Origin: Smittia aterrima
Taxonomy: Eukaryota > Arthropoda > Insecta > Diptera > Chironomidae
DNA length: 64,000 bases
Direction: 5' to 3'
NCBI GenBank assembly: GCA_033063855.1
Contig: CP093830.1
Location: 14,632,854 to 14,696,853 of the forward strand
Shown: piece by piece, positions 49,988 to 60,696 of the stretch
Numbering within the stretch: position 1 is the stretch's first letter
Layout of the letters: the number at the start of each line of letters is the position of its first letter
Notes under the pieces: model-generated
What the model was told of the DNA's origin: nothing
Seen by the model: the letters and a program-made list of their open reading frames with translations, nothing else
The model's database searches: none
Made by a program: the position numbers and the translations under genes

Positions 49988-50496
49988 TGAAAATTTCTAA
50001 ATTTCTCTTTCAATTTTTTATCACAACATTTTGCACTTCATGAACAGCTTTTCGAGAAGGATAATATCAATTATTGGAAACTGAGTTGATTCTGCTTCTA
50101 TTGCAGCATATTTCAAAAAGTTTTGATGCTTTTTCACGGAGTAAAGTACTTTGCAAAAAATATATTTGAGAATATTCCAATAATATGAAAATTCGTCGAA
50201 TCCGCGGAAAATGGGAATCCGAGAAAAACTACATTTTTCAAGTGATATGTATTTAAACAAGACATTAAATTGTTTGCTAAATTAAGTTTTAAATAAAATA
50301 TTTAATGAAATTGATCCATGACATTCAATGATTATCAGAAAAGTTCATAAAATAGTTTTTTTTTTATCAAAAATCATGAATTAAAAAATTCAGAAAAAAA
50401 TTACAAAATAAATTATTGAAATGAGTGACACAAACACGTCGTTCTGTTTACTAAAGTCAGCTGATATTTGTTGATAAGTTCGAGTGTAGAAGTGCT
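49988..50496. other. divergent promoter region of DENND5 and GGCT
   Basis: About 500 bases, very AT-rich. No TATA/initiator pair is convincing; nothing else was recognised. Confidence 0.5.
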
Positions 50497-51075
50497 ATGT
50501 TAGAAAAAATGTTTTATTACTTTGGGTTCGGAAGTAATTTGCTGACAAAGAGAATAAGAATTCAGAATAAGTCAGCTGCTTTTGTCGGCGTTGGAAAACT
50601 AATTGACTTTCAATTAGACTTCGCGGACGCTAATGCTGATAAAAAGTATTATTCTCCAACATGGAATGGTTGTCCAGCTACAATTATTGAGACAAAGGGA
50701 TCTGTTGTTTACGGAGCGATTTGGAAGATTAACAAGAACGATTTGAATGAACTTGATCGACAAGAAGGAGTAGATTGTGGTCTTTATAAACCGATGACTG
50801 TAAAAGTATTAATAATGAATATGAATGATGTTCTTGAGGAAATCGAATGTCGAACTTATCAACTAGTTATTAATCCTCCAGCTCCCCTCGACCCAAAGGA
50901 GAGGCCTTTCGAGAGACAGCCATCAAAAACATATCTGACAGTAATTCTTAACGGGGCAGAGGAAACGGGCCTTCCATTCGACTATGTAAATTTCTTGAGG
51001 AGCTTTAAGCACAACGGAAATGTTGCATTCAACCAGGAACTTGTTGCAAAACTCAATCTCAAAGAAATGCTGTAA
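50497..51075 (+). CDS. gamma-glutamylcyclotransferase
   Basis: A single-exon gene of 192 aa. It carries the family substrate-binding signature YFGFGSN at residues 8-14 and the catalytic acid in LDRQEGVDCGLY (Glu90, by analogy with human GGCT). CPATI and VVYGAIWKI fit the barrel core, and GLPFDYV matches the human C-terminal region. GGCT converts gamma-glutamyl amino acids to 5-oxoproline and free amino acid in the glutathione cycle, in the cytosol. The first in-frame ATG is used; a second Met at residue 5 is an alternative start that keeps the motif. Confidence 0.93.
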   Translation: MLEKMFYYFGFGSNLLTKRIRIQNKSAAFVGVGKLIDFQLDFADANADKKYYSPTWNGCPATIIETKGSVVYGAIWKINKNDLNELDRQEGVDCGLYKPMTVKVLIMNMNDVLEEIECRTYQLVINPPAPLDPKERPFERQPSKTYLTVILNGAEETGLPFDYVNFLRSFKHNGNVAFNQELVAKLNLKEML

Positions 51076-51378
51076 TTTCAATTTCTAATAAAGAGAACTT
51101 AATAAATTCCAATATTAAACTAGAGAAACTGTTTCAACTCGGATTGTCCCCCTTTGTTTACAAACCAACTCTCTATTTCTATCTCTATCGCTCGTTCTAT
51201 CTCTATCTACTGTCTTTTGCCAATATGTTCGAAAAATTACATATTTCTTGCTTATCAGTTGTGTGCTGACGTTCTCAACGTAATAAAATTAGATATTTTT
51301 GTGGGCGAACGATTTCTCTACGAACTTAGAAGTTCAAAGTACAATAAGGTAACAAAGGTCATCGATTATTATTTTTTG
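51076..51378. other. intergenic, GGCT to RMDN
   Basis: Short spacer with a pyrimidine-rich CTATCTCTAT repeat at about 51170-51212. The reading frame upstream of the RMDN start is open but has no ATG. Confidence 0.5.
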
Positions 51379-52440
51379 ATGGCATTAAAGCTTGCGCGAT
51401 TGGCTGCGAATTGTGCGATCCACGCTAGTAAGCTATTGCGAAAAAATCCGTCTTTAGTTTATCGTTTTGCACAGTTCAAGGTACTACAACTTATATCCAA
51501 ATATAAACTGTGATTTTAATACTGGAAAATTCTTTTTGTTTCTTTACAGAAGTCAAAGCCATTCTATTTAGCATTAATTGGACTTCCATTAGCAAAAAAG
51601 GAAGTAGACAAAGCACTCGAAAAAAGCATAATGTCCGAAATTAAAGATCAACTTGCAAAAGCTGACCAGCTGTTTGAAGATAACAAGTTCGAAGAGACTT
51701 TGGATTCATTAAAAGCTTTAGATCAGTCAAATCCTGAAGTTTTGTGGAGACAAGCTCGAGCATTATACAAAGTTTCTGGAAGCGATACCAGTTCTAAAAA
51801 GGCTGAATCAATCCGCGAAGCCTACAAGTTTGTGGCCGAGGCTCTTGAAAAAGACGAAAAAAATTTCGCTGTGCATAAATGGTTTGAAAATTAAATTTAT
51901 AGTTAAGTCTTTTTTAAAGTAAAATTTTAAAGGTATGCTGTCTTGCTTGATGCAAAGTCCAACCTCGATGGAATCAAAGAGCGAGTTACGCAATTAGAAA
52001 ATGTAAAGAAACATATGCAACGAGCCATCGAATTGAACCCTGAAGACCCAACTAGCCGTAAGAACTTAGTTTAACTATACGGTTTGAAATATTTTATTAA
52101 TTAAATCTAATTTAACGGTTTGACAGGTTATATTCTTGGAGAATTTGCATTCGGGCTGGCTGATCTTCCCTGGTATCAACGTAAGGTCGTCTCAACAATC
52201 TTCGCTACACCACCAAGTGGGAGCTACGAAGAAGCTCTAGAATGTTTCCTCAAAGCAGAGAATCTAGAAGCTGATTTTTACAACATGAATAAACTCATGA
52301 TTGGAAAGTGCTATTACCAGTTAAAGAATAATGAGAAGGCTAAGGAATTTTTGACTAAAGCTGCTGCCATTACGGTCGAAAATGAAGACGATCGTAAGTG
52401 CAAAGAAGAAGCTGAATCATTGTTGAAAAAAGTCAAGTAG
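51379..52440 (+). CDS. regulator of microtubule dynamics protein (RMDN / FAM82 family)
   Basis: Exons are 51379-51480, 51550-51881, 51933-52057 and 52127-52440, giving 290 aa. The start is the first ATG in an open frame and gives a basic N-terminus (MALKLARLAANC) that may target mitochondria. A short hydrophobic stretch (YLALIGLPLA) follows, then TPR-like helices: EVLWRQARALYKV, HKWYAVLL, AIELNPEDPTSRYILGEF, LPWYQRKVVSTIFATPPSGS, YNMNKLMIGKCYYQL. These match vertebrate RMDN1-3, which associate with microtubules and mitochondrial or ER membranes. The donor of intron 2 is weak (TG|GTTTGA), but the splice rebuilds the conserved HKWYA, so it is very likely real. Confidence 0.88.
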
Positions 52441-53154
52441 ATTGTCCTTACCAAAATAATCGAATGTTACCAGTTTTTGAACTTTTTGAATTGAATAAAA
52501 GATGACGCACGTAAAGAAATATTCCCCCCAAATGAAATTACCTGTTGAAAAACCTGTTCCCATTAACTTTTTGTTTGCTCTCCGTCTCTTTCATCCTTTG
52601 GTTGTGGTTTGAGTTGCCCAATCGAGTATAAAACATTTCACATATAAGCTTAAAGTTTTCCTAAGACAACACAACAAATCTTTGATTCATGTGTATTTGT
52701 GTTGTGTCTTTAATTTCATCACCAAACGAGAGCAGACTAAAACTCATTCTTGCTTGTAGCCTTTCGAAAAGAAGTTGAGTTTAATTGATTTGTAATATCT
52801 TAGTAATTAAAATTGATATATCGGTTAGAGATTCTGTGACAACTAAACAACGGATATTTAAATTCATAACGAAATTGCTTCGGTAGTGTTGTACAAAAAT
52901 CAGAAAAATTCGGCTTTTTTTTTTTAAAAAAATATGATTCTCCATAACTATACAATCTATGTTCTTTTTCAAGCTTTTGTCGAATGAATCATAAATATAG
53001 TGTAAAACGCACGAACAAAACTTAAACAAGAAGTTAAGGCAGACAGAGATGCTTGATGGATTTTAATTATTTCAAAGAGTGCAATAAGAGAAAATTGAAG
53101 ATAATTCATAAATTAAATTGAACTTGTTCAAGAATTTGAATAATTTTATGCGCA
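52441..53154. other. intergenic, RMDN to BTB-BACK-TLDc gene
   Basis: AT-rich spacer of about 700 bases with the RMDN poly(A) region (AATAAAAGATG near 52495) and no other recognised feature. Confidence 0.5.
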
Positions 53155-55042
53155 ATGGGGACAAAAGGGGTCATTCCCGCTGATCGAATTTATCACAGCG
53201 ATAAAGTTTTGGCTGGAGTTCCGCAGCTTCTCGATGACTTTCATAAGTTAATTGATGATCAAGAATCAGGTAAAATAAATTTGAGTCATGTGAATTATTC
53301 ATAAATTTTTACATTCCATAGCTGACATTGTATTTCTCTTGGGAAAGGATGAAGAAAGAATATACGCCCATCGATTAATTCTCATGACGAGATGTAAGAG
53401 TTTCCAAGTCGCGCCAGGAGGAGTTTCCGGTGAGCTTTGTAATCTTACACAACCATAAAATTTATTAAAAATTATATTTTAGGCTCAAAGCGTGGTGAAA
53501 TTTGTAGAATTCCCGGCTCGACTGTTCTACCATCTCCTGGTACCCCAACTATTCGCTTGCCACATATCCGTCATGAAGGTAGGACTAAACCAACCATACG
53601 TGATTTTTAGCTTCTTGAGTCAACTTCAATTGATTCCTTGCTTTTCCTTGAAGATTTCCGACAATTTATCACTTACGTTTACACCGCTAAAATAATTCTT
53701 CACGACTCAAAGGTCTTTCAAATTATGAATATTGCACATGATCTGGGATTGATTGATTTAAAAACAGCTTGCGAAGATCATGTGATTGCGACAATGTCTG
53801 TAGGTAACGCATGCACTTTTCTAACATCAGCAATGGAAATTCAAGAGAAAATCGGAGGAAAATGTGCTGATTCTTTTGTTGAACGTTGTATTGCCTATAT
53901 CGGTGAACACGCTAATGAATGCGTAAAGTCAAACGGATTCTTGAATTTATCGAAAGAAGCCATCATCAAGATCATCTCGTCTGATTTCGTAAGTGTTTCC
54001 TAATAAACAATCGTATTGTTTATAATATCCAAAATTTTAGCTTTGTCTTGAGGAAGAAAATGTATTCCGAGCAGTTTTGGAATGGAGCAAAAATCAAGCT
54101 GGTGTAACTCAACCTCTTGCGCACTGGAATGACGAGGAAAGAGTTCGTGTGTGCAAATATCTTTCTCCGATAATTCATCATGTTCGCATTTTGTTAATCG
54201 ACAGCCAAGTTTTCGCGGAAGAAATCGAGCCGACTGGTGCAGTTCCAATGGAGCTTGTTCTTGAACGCTATAGATTTGCTGCGCTACAAACGAATAAAAT
54301 GCAAGGTATTCCAAATGCACCGCCACCTTTACCGTCAAGCTCATTGGACTCTGACAAGAGGTTACAGCCACGCCTGTCCCTGAATCTCTTCCCAGGCTCA
54401 AATATTCTGCGCAACGATAAAATGCATCTACAAACAACACTCAATGGATTTTACGGGAACACAAAGCAGAATTGGCGTTTAGTCTATCGAGCATCAATAC
54501 ACGGATTTACTGCAGCAGCTTTTCATAGACATTGTGACGGGATTGCGCCATTGATTATCATTGCGATGGTAAGAAAAATTTGAAATAAAATTTCATATTT
54601 CTCCAAAAATTAACTTTTAGGGAAGTCGAGGCGAGATCAGCGGAGGCTTTACTGATGTTGCTTTTACGAAAACAAATCGAAAGGGAGGTTACATTCAGTC
54701 TGAACGAGCTTTTCTATTTGCGCTCTCTTCGCCTCAACCAAATTTTCAAGTTTCAAAGTACGAAATCGTCAAAAAGCCTTATAGCATTTGCTATCACAAA
54801 GACTGCGGTAAATTTTTGAACTTAAAGATATTATGCAACGGAATGCTTTATGCTCTTATTATGTTTTAGGGCCGATTTTTGGGGCTGGGGCAGATCTTCT
54901 AATTGCCAATGCTTGCAACTCCAACACTGACTCTTATTCAAACCTGCCACACTCGTACGATGGCCCAAACGCTAACTATACGTCGCTTTTTGGAGATTAC
55001 AATTTTTCAATTCAGGATTACGAGGTTTTCACTTTGGGCTGA
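53155..55042 (+). CDS. BTB-BACK-TLDc domain protein
   Basis: Exons are 53155-53269, 53322-53429, 53483-53578, 53654-53988, 54041-54568, 54621-54807 and 54870-55042, giving 513 aa; introns are short and GT-AG. A BTB fold occupies about residues 39-140 (ADIVFLLGKDEERIYAHR, then EDFRQFITYVYTAKI), followed by a BACK-like region (ENVFRAVLEWSKNQ). A TLDc domain runs from about 350 to the end (NWRLVYRASIHGFTAAAFHR, GGYIQSERAFLFAL, FGAGADLLIANAC, QDYEVFTLG). BTB-BACK proteins usually recruit Cullin-3; TLDc domains are linked to oxidative-stress protection and V-ATPase regulation. I believe Drosophila CG7102 has this architecture, but could not check. An upstream ATG at 53148 opens a short overlapping frame. 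Confidence 0.85.
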
Positions 55043-55101
55043 TATTTGAAACTCAATTTTAAAATTGAATGCAATAAAAATTAAATGAAACAAAAATTTA
55101 T

Positions 55102-57223
55102 TCAAACATTGCTCTTTGTGCTAAACCAGTAGTTGAAATCGAGACGAAGTAAGAGCTGAGCTAATGGTGCACTTGCTTGCAATCCAGATAGCATTTTTAA
55201 CAAGGAGTCTATAAGCTTTTTAAAAATCTGCTCAAATCCATCAAAAGTTTGTTTGTCTGTTTCTTCCATTGGGTTCGAACAGATATAAGCAAACTCAGTA
55301 AAGTGATCCACAAGTTGAAGAATTTTGTTGAGAACCACGTAAACTGGATTTTCTGAGAAGGAAATTGATTCATGTGTTGATGATGTAAGCTCAGTCTGTT
55401 GAAAAGGGAGAATATCTGAGCATTGAAGAAGGTAAAAATTGATTTTACTTACATTTTCCAACAAAAAGCAAAGACCTAAGACGTTGGCTTGAAAGCAATC
55501 GTGAGCTCTTTGAATCTGTTCAAAGTCTCTGGTTTCGCTTATCTTTTCCATCATGATGCTGAACTGGCTCTCAAGCACATCTACTTGGAGATAATATTGA
55601 AGGTTGTTGATGAGAAACATTAAATTGTTTCTGAACTGCAGCAATTCACTGTTCTTGTGGACTTTTTCTTCGCGGTGATGGCACCAAACGAGGTGGAGAT
55701 CGTGTTGCGTCTTCTTGATGCGAATTAGAAATCGGAAGAGCTCATTGTACTTTTCGATAACTTTTGGCGAAAAAAGAAGATGGAGTGGCCATTTGATCTT
55801 GTAGCGAAGAATCATGAAGTTGAAAAATCCCTTTGTTTCGTAATTGAAGCTATCAATCTCTTCTTTAATCATGTCGAATGAGAAAAGATCAACATCGTCA
55901 TGAATGTTTACGCTTGCAGCAGCTACTTGAAAGGCTCGGTTGATATCACGAACTGTGTTCTCGGTGATCATATTCGTATAAAGAGGTTTAAGCGATCTAA
56001 CAAATTCATAGAAAAGTTCACCGCGGCCAAGCAAAAAGAAATCCTTTATAAGCTTCAATTGCTTTGTTAAATCAGCTTCGGTGATAGCGATTTCGCTAAG
56101 ATGTTCCGTCACGCATCTTTTAATATCATCGATAATTTGTTCGAAGGTCAGAACTGTTAGTTTATCAAAATCTTGCAGCTCGTGGAATTTTTGAAAGAAA
56201 TTTTGCTCTTCATCGCCCCACACAGATTTTCGTGAAGGTGGTTCTACAAAATCACTTTCATTCATAAAATCTTTTGACCCTTCTCTGGGGTCTGAATTAA
56301 ACATCAGAACGGTTTGTCCGATGAATAAAACTTTTTCAGCCCACGATCGAGGGAAGTAATGTGGCAAAATGTCATGATTAATTTCGTAATGCCATAAATC
56401 GAGATTCACACTTGGTTCTGATGATAGAAAGGTCGACAATGAAGTCAATGGAACTCGTTTTTCACTTCCTCGACTTGTTTCGACATGAACAATGAAAAAT
56501 TCTCCATATTGATCAACAAATTTTCCGTACATAATCCACTGGCAAAGCTGCTGAATGAAGACTGTGTAAACTGATTTTTGGATACTAAAATTGGAGTAAA
56601 AAGTTGTTGTAAATTCATTACAATAACAATAGAGCAAAAATGGAGATCTTACGTGTGCACAGCTCGTCTAATAGTTTTGTCTCCATGAAGCGTATGCTCT
56701 TGCAGATATTGTAAAATTTGACAGCCATATGTTCGCTGAGTTCTGATACCGTTTATAAGTCGTAAAAGGAACTCTAGAAGAGGTCGCGACTTTTCAATCT
56801 CATGGAAGATGAACATCAAGCTTGTGGTAGGCTTTCTCAAGAACTTCTTTTCCAATTCAATAACGGATTGCTGATACGAATCAACAGCTTGATCCAATCC
56901 ATTTGCGAAAGCTTGAAGGTAAAAACCCGATGGCAGAGGATTTATTTCTGTTTCGAGATGCAATCTTCGAGAATCTTCATTAATGCAATTTTTATACATG
57001 GAAATAAATTGTTTAATCTCCCTGTATTGATTAGCGACTTTGTTAATATCTTTTAATGTTTTCATTTCAGCTGGATGAATGAAGTTTGAGGAAATCTCAA
57101 AAGTCTAAAATCAAACACTATAAAAAATCTGTTTATTAGCGATTTAACATCACATACCACCAGTTCTTTGATGACTTGGGATTCCCTATCCGACAGCAGT
57201 GACAATAAGATATCGTGAATCAT
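55102..57223 (-). CDS. Grip75: gamma-tubulin complex component 4 (GCP4 / Grip75)
   Basis: Minus-strand exons are 57223-57158, 57104-56653, 56584-55453 and 55395-55102, giving 647 aa, close to Drosophila Grip75 and human GCP4. The start MIHDILLSLL resembles the human MIHE start. GCP4 features include QWIMYGKFVDQYGEFFI, LLGRGELFYEF, LFSPKVIEKYNELFRFLI, NNLQYYLQVDVLESQF and the C-terminal LAQLLLRLDFNYWF. GCP4 is a core subunit of the gamma-tubulin ring complex that nucleates microtubules at centrosomes and spindles. Intron 3 (55452-55396, 57 nt) has perfect splice sites but no stop and is a multiple of three, so the reading frame continues through it; the human protein has no matching insertion. 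Confidence 0.93.
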
Positions 57224-57778
57224 AATTTAATCTAATATAAAAACTTCTGCGAAATTCCAAAACAACCGTTTTTGCTATAAAACGAATTTCTCTATAAAAT
57301 TTTGCTCTAATTAGAACAGATTGAAGCGATAATGAAGCGACATTGAAGCGAATTTTAAATATTTTCTTTAACGACAGAATTTCTCTAATTAAGCTCATTC
57401 TTTAATCATAAAAACTACGTCCAAATATATCGTGAACACTCAAAAGACAGTAGCTATCCGACGTTTCTTATAAAGAATTTATAATTTAAAGCTTCATCAC
57501 GACAAGGACCTCGTTTAGTTGTTTAGTTCTCGACCAGCATAATTTTTTTATTATCATGAAATTTTATTTAATTTGATTTAGTTTTGATACAGTTCAGACA
57601 TTTATTTTTTGTAAAATTTTGTTACTTAACATTATAGTATTATTGATAGTATTTTCAAAATACTATTTTGGTAATTCACCGCATTTTCCTGTTAAACCTT
57701 ATTCATATGAGAAACCCACCAATCGTCATGCGAAAAAAATCGTCGCATGTCACATTGTTCATGAAAATACATGAAGTA
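57224..57778. other. intergenic, GCP4 5' flank and Cyt-b5-r 3' flank
   Basis: About 550 bases, very AT-rich; it should contain the GCP4 promoter. No clear core promoter motif was recognised. Confidence 0.5.
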
Positions 57779-59647
57779 TCAATTATTATTGTTAAGTTTA
57801 ATTGTTTCAGTTCGACTAAGCTGTTTAATTTGATCAACAAAGGCCTCAAGTAAAGAACATGTCCTAAGTTCTTCTTGAAACTCAACACAAGTCTTCAATG
57901 CGAGTTCTCTGAACTGTGGCAAAATCGAATGATCAAGAGCAGGGAAGAAATGATGCAAGATGTGGTCTCCAAAATGAGTCAACGACATAAAAAGATTCGA
58001 TCCTGCTTCATGACGTTCAATCGTGGCGGCTAGTTGATAAATTCCATAATCCAACGATTTAAACTCATCACCTTCATGAACATTTCTGGGTCCGTGATGA
58101 CCCGCGTTAACGGCCATCATCATGTAGAGAAATGATCCTCCCATGATTAGGATGTGCCATATCATGAAAGTCCAAGCGAACGAATATTTTCCAAATACAT
58201 ACATTGGAGTGAAAACCACAAGAGGAATGAACTCGAACAGCCGGAAAGGTTGATGTTCTGCCCACAGGTATCCGCCCCAACTGCAAATAATTCAAACAAT
58301 TGATATGAAAGTGTCTCGATGATAAAACTTACCGAGACAAAAAGGTTAAGTGGAAGGTAATTGCAAAAAATATCGGCGAGAACAAATGTCGAATGAAGAC
58401 AGATAACTTGGTTTTTTCGTTCATAGGCATCCAGTTCATTGCAGGCTCCAAACCTGAAATTTCGTAATCCGAAAAAGTATTGGGATAGAGATGATGTGAC
58501 TAAAACAGAAAGAAAAACGTTTGTATTTAAGTTTTGGGACAAAAAAAAATTGAAGTGGCAAACGAAGTAAAAAAACAAACGAAATAAAAAAAATCATACT
58601 TACAAGTCCATGGTAAACACGCCAGTCTCTCCATCCTATTAAAGAATATTAATAACTTTTCAAGAACGAATAGCAAACGTCAAATACCTGTCAGCACCAG
58701 ATAGGCTGTGTACATCCGCCAGTTATTTCGTTGATGAATAAAATTGTGGGCCATTGCATTGAGCCAACTCATGGTTTGACACGTGATAAATCCCCAGAAA
58801 AGTTTTAAAGTTAACATTTCGACACGAACTGTCATCACCGCAGCTAAAAGCATCACCATGACGTTGAGGTCAAGAAGAACTTTCGACTGCCAAAGTGAGC
58901 TTTTATCTACCGATTTGAGCTTTTCAGCTGCGCGTCTTTTAAGTGTTTTGAAAAATCCGTTCTCTTCGTAAGTGAACCTGTAGTTTCTTGGTTTTGCTGC
59001 TTCGCGCACATAAAATGATTTTAAAACATTCTCAGCAATTCCTCTAATATGGTAACATTCAAATGCCTCTGTGATGTCAGTGCCCTAAAAATTAATTATT
59101 AAACTCGTTTTATTCAATTCACATTTCCTTAATCACCTTGGTCAATGTCAACCATTCCGGCCCGCCTGGATGATTCTGAATGAAAGGTTTTAAGTCATAG
59201 AGTTTGTCGTGAACTCTCCACAATCCTTCTGCGTTATCATCAGCTCGTCTCCCTAAATAGACAAGGTCATATATTTACCTCACTGATTGATTGATTGTAG
59301 CTATGTATTAAAGCCAATTGTAACAATTTTTAGTCTATACGTAGCCCAAGGTCAACATGTACGTCAATTAGTTAAAAAAAATATCTACAGCACCTTTGAG
59401 TGCAACCTTATAATTGTCGATTCATGGGTCATTTTGTCAATCACTTCGTTTATTATTTTAAAAAATGTGTTTCTGGTATCTTAACTTTCTTATATTTCTA
59501 ACACAAGCTGTGTGACACATGAAATCATCAAAAAAAATTACCTTCCAACCATCGCCAGCATCCTGTCTTTATTGGTTCGTCACGAAATGATGGATATTTG
59601 TTCACAGCGGTCGTGAAGCAAACACCGCTTTTTGTTTTGTCCAACAT
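57779..59647 (-). CDS. Cyt-b5-r: cytochrome b5-related fatty-acid desaturase-like protein
   Basis: Minus-strand exons are 59647-59542, 59252-59137, 59084-58688, 58635-58604, 58499-58333 and 58280-57779, giving 439 aa, near the length of Drosophila Cyt-b5-r. The N-terminal cytochrome b5 domain has heme ligands His63 in HPGG and His86 in CYHIRG. The membrane desaturase part has three histidine boxes: HNFIHQ near 185, YHGLSHHLYP near 215, and HFGDHILHH at about 375-383. Hydrophobic segments lie between. Such fusions act in ER fatty-acid desaturation; the substrate of Cyt-b5-r is not established. Exon 4 is only 32 nt and the second histidine box is split across the exon 4/5 junction. The Asn-rich C-terminus (LNNNN) is unremarkable. 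Confidence 0.92.
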
Positions 59648-60696
59648 CTTCACTACTTGACTGATCTTTTAAGACTGTTCTCAATCAAACCAAAATTCTC
59701 AGACATGAAATTTTAACCAGTTTTTTTTTGACAACATGCGTCATTCTAGCAAAAACGAACACCATTAAGATAATAAAGACACTCGAATTTGCTAAGTAAA
59801 TATAAAGCCACGATGTTCATTCATCGATTATCTGCAAGCAACTAACGAAGCTTTGTCAATTTTAAAAATAATTTTGCTCAATCAACAAACCATCAGCAAA
59901 ATCAGATTGACACACTTTAAGTTTGAATTTTAAATTTTTAATGCTCGTCGACTTTTTGATTGTTTCTGTGTATTTCGTCGAGAGGGAACCGGATTGTCTG
60001 TGGCAATGGTTATGGTTACATATTTCTATGTAATCTTCAATCCGATTGTGCAAGAATTCAACAAACGAATTGTCATTAATTTTCGAGGTTGTAGATCAAT
60101 GGACCTTATCATTGATAAGTTATCAATAAATTATCTTAAAAATATTCTTCTTGGAGTCAAATAACTTTATTGCATCGCTCACTTTGGATATTTGAAAATA
60201 AATTTTATTTTATCAAGGTGTGAATTGTTGTGTTTATTTTACCATCATCTTGTTATTCTTTGATCTTCATAATTATACCAACAAATATTTAATGAGTGAT
60301 AATAATCATTCACATGAAATTATTTAAAGCTTTGGAGACTAAGGAAACAAAAACTTTTAAGTATCGATTGAGCACCAAGTGCATACTTTGTTAACGTGAG
60401 AACTTAGACGTTTTATGCAATTTTATGTTTTTGTTGAGTCATGATGACTCAAAAATTTCAATCTTGACCGTCACCCACATTTGATTGTTTCTTATCGAAA
60501 CTTGTTTGAAAAATTCCAGTTCGTCCTCTACACAAACAAATCTTCTTCTCTGAATTTATTCGCTTATGAAATCGATGAAATATATTTTTTTAAAAAACTT
60601 TTCGAGATGATAGAGACGTGATCAGAGTGACTCTAGATTTCATTAAGGTGACATCGCCAATAAAAATTAGTAAAAAAGTAAAATTATTTGAGTGCA
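59648..60696. other. divergent intergenic region, Cyt-b5-r and ADPS
   Basis: 1.05 kb between divergent starts, AT-rich; the promoters of both genes should be here. No clear TATA/initiator pair, repeat or ORF is supported. Confidence 0.5.

Noticed and set aside
51170..51212. CTATCTCTAT repeat as a regulatory element
   Set aside because: Simple pyrimidine low-complexity sequence; no reason to assign function.
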